Assembly: GCA_050486405.1 (NCBI GenBank)
Contig: JBJHDF010000055.1
Span: 1 to 6,768 of the forward strand
Source of the DNA: JBJHDF01 sp050486405
GTDB taxonomy: Bacteria > Pseudomonadota > Gammaproteobacteria > Pseudomonadales > Cellvibrionaceae
Length of the DNA: 6,768 nucleotides
Reading direction: 5' to 3'
Positions 5,510-6,768 of this stretch are shown piece after piece. Within the stretch, counting starts at the first letter, position 1. Each line of letters begins with the position of its first letter. The position numbers and the translations under genes are program-made. The notes beneath the pieces are model-generated. The model did not search any database. It was given only the letters and a program-made list of their open reading frames with translations, and had not been told where the DNA came from.

Positions 5510-6188
5510 AGTGAGAGACCATCCCAAACTGGTTATTTTTTGTACGGTTTGTGCCACCCATGGCACAAAGTGGCGGTGTTACTAGGACCGCCACCTGAAT
5601 CAACCAAGTGGCAAGGCCAATCGGTGTGTGCTCGCGCTCTGCGCGTGAAACTTCAGGACGCCATCCATAATCACCCTTTTTGAGCCGGGTACCGTCTAGG
5701 CGACGACCAGATGATCCAATGACGCAGGGAGGAGTGCCCAAAGCAAACGGCACGGGGGGAAGCTCTTGAGCACTGAGCCCACATATGTACAACCAAGTGG
5801 GTTTAAGAGCCCTGTGACCAAATTGATATTGGCATATGGGGTAGGTGTAACCTCCCCATTGATCAGTATCACCGGGCAAGGGAAGCCCAGCAGCTGGCCA
5901 AAGTGTACTATGCGCTGGGTGCTCCAGAACGCCGCCGTTTTGCCTCACCAGGTCTACAGCAAAAAGGGCGAGATCCTTCTCACCAGGGCGAGGACTGGCA
6001 AACCGACGAAGACGGCCCCAGCCTCTGCACGGTGGGTGGGCTATGACGGGAAGTGCTCCAGCGTAGGTCCGGGCATCGCGAACGTAGTCGTATACGTCCA
6101 GGTGGGCAAAGGTCTTATAAACGGAATCCGTGTGAGCAAAGAGAATAGCCGCAACGGGAGAAAATGAAGGTTGGTATTCTTGTTTCAT
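5499..6188 (-). CDS. Accessory protein with PPC motif, distantly C5-methyltransferase-like; unproven function
   Basis: A 229-residue protein started at ATG 6188, where GAGGA lies six bases upstream; the in-frame ATG at 6224 falls within the predicted promoter. It resembles a family of hypothetical proteins common in phages and prophages. Visible motifs are AAILFAHTDSVY (about 13-24), an acidic VYDYVRDAR (32-40), HPPCRGWGRLR (51-61), GGVLEHP (85-91), FGHRALKPTWLY (123-134) and REHTP (185-189). The order PPC, then E-H-P, then FGHxxxKxT recalls motif IV, motif VI and later segments of cytosine-C5 methyltransferases, but the glycine-rich SAM-binding motif I is missing and the protein is short. 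It could be a divergent nucleotide- or DNA-modifying enzyme or an inactive relative. It lies first in the rep operon, overlapping rep by 11 bases, so early expression is likely. It is not part of the core Ff gene set. Confidence 0.75.
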   Translation of the reverse strand: MKQEYQPSFSPVAAILFAHTDSVYKTFAHLDVYDYVRDARTYAGALPVIAHPPCRGWGRLRRFASPRPGEKDLALFAVDLVRQNGGVLEHPAHSTLWPAAGLPLPGDTDQWGGYTYPICQYQFGHRALKPTWLYICGLSAQELPPVPFALGTPPCVIGSSGRRLDGTRLKKGDYGWRPEVSRAEREHTPIGLATWLIQVAVLVTPPLCAMGGTNRTKNNQFGMVSHYAD

Positions 6189-6194
6189 AGCGAT

Positions 6195-6199
6195 TCCTC
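6195..6199 (-). promoter_or_regulatory. Ribosome binding site deciding the accessory gene start
   Basis: GAGGA on the minus strand precedes the ATG at 6188 by six bases. The alternative ATG at 6224 has only AGG four bases upstream and lies between the -35 and -10 elements of the predicted promoter, so 6188 is preferred. Confidence 0.65.
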
Positions 6200-6210
6200 G
6201 ACCTGGGGGG

Positions 6211-6240
6211 AGAATAGTCAACATTCTACCTACGCGTCAA
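6211..6240 (-). promoter_or_regulatory. Candidate sigma70-like promoter for the accessory-rep operon
   Basis: On the minus strand TTGACG (6240-6235) and TATTCT (6216-6211) are separated by 18 bases. Transcription would start near 6204, giving a short leader that holds the GAGGA site before ATG 6188. The -10 match is only partial. Its position in the divergent gap next to a repressor-like gene and over repeated TCAACA motifs supports it. Confidence 0.45.
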
Positions 6241-6251
6241 CATCTCAACAC
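6217..6251. promoter_or_regulatory. Repeated TCAACA motifs, candidate operator
   Basis: GTCAACAT occurs at 6217-6224 and again at 6236-6243, 19 bp apart, with a related CTCAACAC at 6244-6251. Two overlap the predicted minus-strand promoter. Spacing near two helical turns, in the gap between a helix-turn-helix gene and the rep operon, suggests binding by the regulator. A further TGTCAACG lies at 165-172 in the intergenic region. Confidence 0.4.
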
Positions 6252-6313
6252 CGGTGAGAATCGACCAACGTTGGGATAAACTGACAGGGTCGGTTACAGG
6301 AGAGGCTACAAAG

Positions 6314-6718
6314 ATGAGAACGATTCGCGAATGGCTTGATGACCTCAAAGAGGTCACAGGCAGCGACTACATGACTGCAAAGCGGGTGGGCACGAGCAGG
6401 CAGAACATCTCCCACTACAGATCAGGGCGTCAACTTCCCAGCGTGAAAGTGTGCGAGAGAATGGCGGAAATTCTGGACGTGAGCCCACTGGAAATTATCG
6501 CAAGTTGCGAAGTGCAGAAGGATCCGAACGAGGCCGAGAGGTGGAAAAAATGGGTTGCGGCCGCTGCCATTTTGTCAGGTGTTTTATTCGTAGATTTGTT
6601 TTTAGAATCAGAGGCTTACGCGCATTCTTTAAACGGTCATGAATATACCTTATGCGCAGTTACAGGGGATAGTCGGGGATGGGATCAAAGTAGTCATGGG
6701 GCAATTCGGTTATTTTAA
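6314..6718 (+). CDS. Helix-turn-helix regulator with a membrane segment (phage repressor candidate)
   Basis: A 134-residue protein starting at ATG 6314, preceded by GAGG at eight-base spacing; a GTG 60 bases earlier lacks such a site. Residues about 17-42 form an XRE-type helix-turn-helix, with TSRQNISHYRSG (27-38) as the likely recognition helix. The following VCERMAEILDVSPLEIIA and ERWKKW segments resemble small inovirus regulators of the DUF3693 type. A hydrophobic stretch at about 81-97 then predicts one membrane pass, and the last 35 or so residues would lie outside the cytoplasm. It is divergent from the accessory-rep operon, the place of repressors such as RstR in CTX phage, so repression of replication and lysogeny control is the likely role. 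The 3' end carries a dif-like sequence, so integration would replace about the last 20 residues. Confidence 0.8.
   Translation: MRTIREWLDDLKEVTGSDYMTAKRVGTSRQNISHYRSGRQLPSVKVCERMAEILDVSPLEIIASCEVQKDPNEAERWKKWVAAAAILSGVLFVDLFLESEAYAHSLNGHEYTLCAVTGDSRGWDQSSHGAIRLF
6638..6660. other. dif-like attachment site (candidate attP)
   Basis: On the minus strand 6660-6650 reads ACTGCGCATAA, matching 9 of 11 bases of the E. coli dif XerC arm (GGTGCGCATAA); the next six bases GGTATA match 5 of 6 of its central region TGTATA. The XerD side is degenerate: TTCATG fits TTATG only with one inserted base. Filamentous phages that integrate through host XerC/XerD often have a good XerC arm and a poor XerD arm. 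TATACCTTATGCGCA also closely resembles the core known from Xanthomonas filamentous phages (from memory). No integrase gene is in the window, consistent with use of host recombinases. Confidence 0.6.
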
Positions 6719-6768
6719 TTTGTGACTCGTGTGCTGTGATAACGTAATCGCGGGGTACTTTTCCCCTG
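6719..6768. other. Non-coding end of window, continuous with positions 1-306 if circular
   Basis: No gene is seen after the regulator stop. GGGG at 6752-6755 and CCCC at 6763-6766 could form a weak hairpin. The last six bases CCCCTG plus G1 pair perfectly with CCAGGGG at 6-12, leaving a GCGA loop, which suggests that the window ends are contiguous in a circular molecule. Confidence 0.5.

Noticed and set aside
6254..6313. GTG at 6254 as start of the regulator
   Set aside because: No Shine-Dalgarno before it, while ATG 6314 has GAGG at ideal spacing and begins a typical regulator N-terminus.

Overview
The window reads as a filamentous phage (inovirus) genome, probably the whole of it. The minus strand carries a near-canonical Ff-like series: a gene II/X-type replication initiator, a gene V-type ssDNA-binding protein, two tiny membrane proteins resembling pVII/pIX, a pVIII-like major coat protein with a signal peptide, a large pIII-like adsorption protein, a pVI-like membrane protein and a Zot/pI-like assembly ATPase. 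There is no pIV secretin gene, so export probably relies on a host secretin. Base composition is mixed and close to even. A dif-like sequence of gammaproteobacterial type points to a gammaproteobacterial host. Xanthomonadales-like hosts are plausible, but nothing here fixes the genus.

Layout. Positions 1-306 form a non-coding, hairpin-rich region that, with 6719-6768, is the best candidate for replication origins and packaging signal. Positions 307-654 (+) encode a small membrane/coiled-coil protein of unknown function, whose stop codon directly abuts the stop of the convergent zot gene. Positions 655-5509 (-) hold the core phage genes, tightly packed with overlapping or nearly touching ends. 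A strong intrinsic terminator and a second long hairpin follow the coat gene, as expected for a phage that makes far more coat protein than adsorption protein. Positions 5499-6188 (-) hold an accessory gene with a PPC motif reminiscent of cytosine-C5 methyltransferases; it overlaps the replication gene start. Positions 6314-6718 (+) hold a divergent helix-turn-helix regulator with a predicted membrane segment.

How it works together (inference). The regulator and the accessory-rep operon diverge from a shared 125-bp control region containing repeated TCAACA motifs and a sigma70-like promoter, the usual arrangement of a lysogenic switch. Rep would nick the intergenic origin, the ssDNA-binding protein would coat the progeny strand, and Zot with the coat proteins would assemble and extrude virions. 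A XerC-arm/dif-like sequence inside the 3' end of the regulator gene suggests integration at the host dif site by host XerC/XerD recombinases, since no integrase gene is present. The two window ends join into a perfect 7-bp hairpin with a GCGA loop, which supports a circular genome opened at an arbitrary point.
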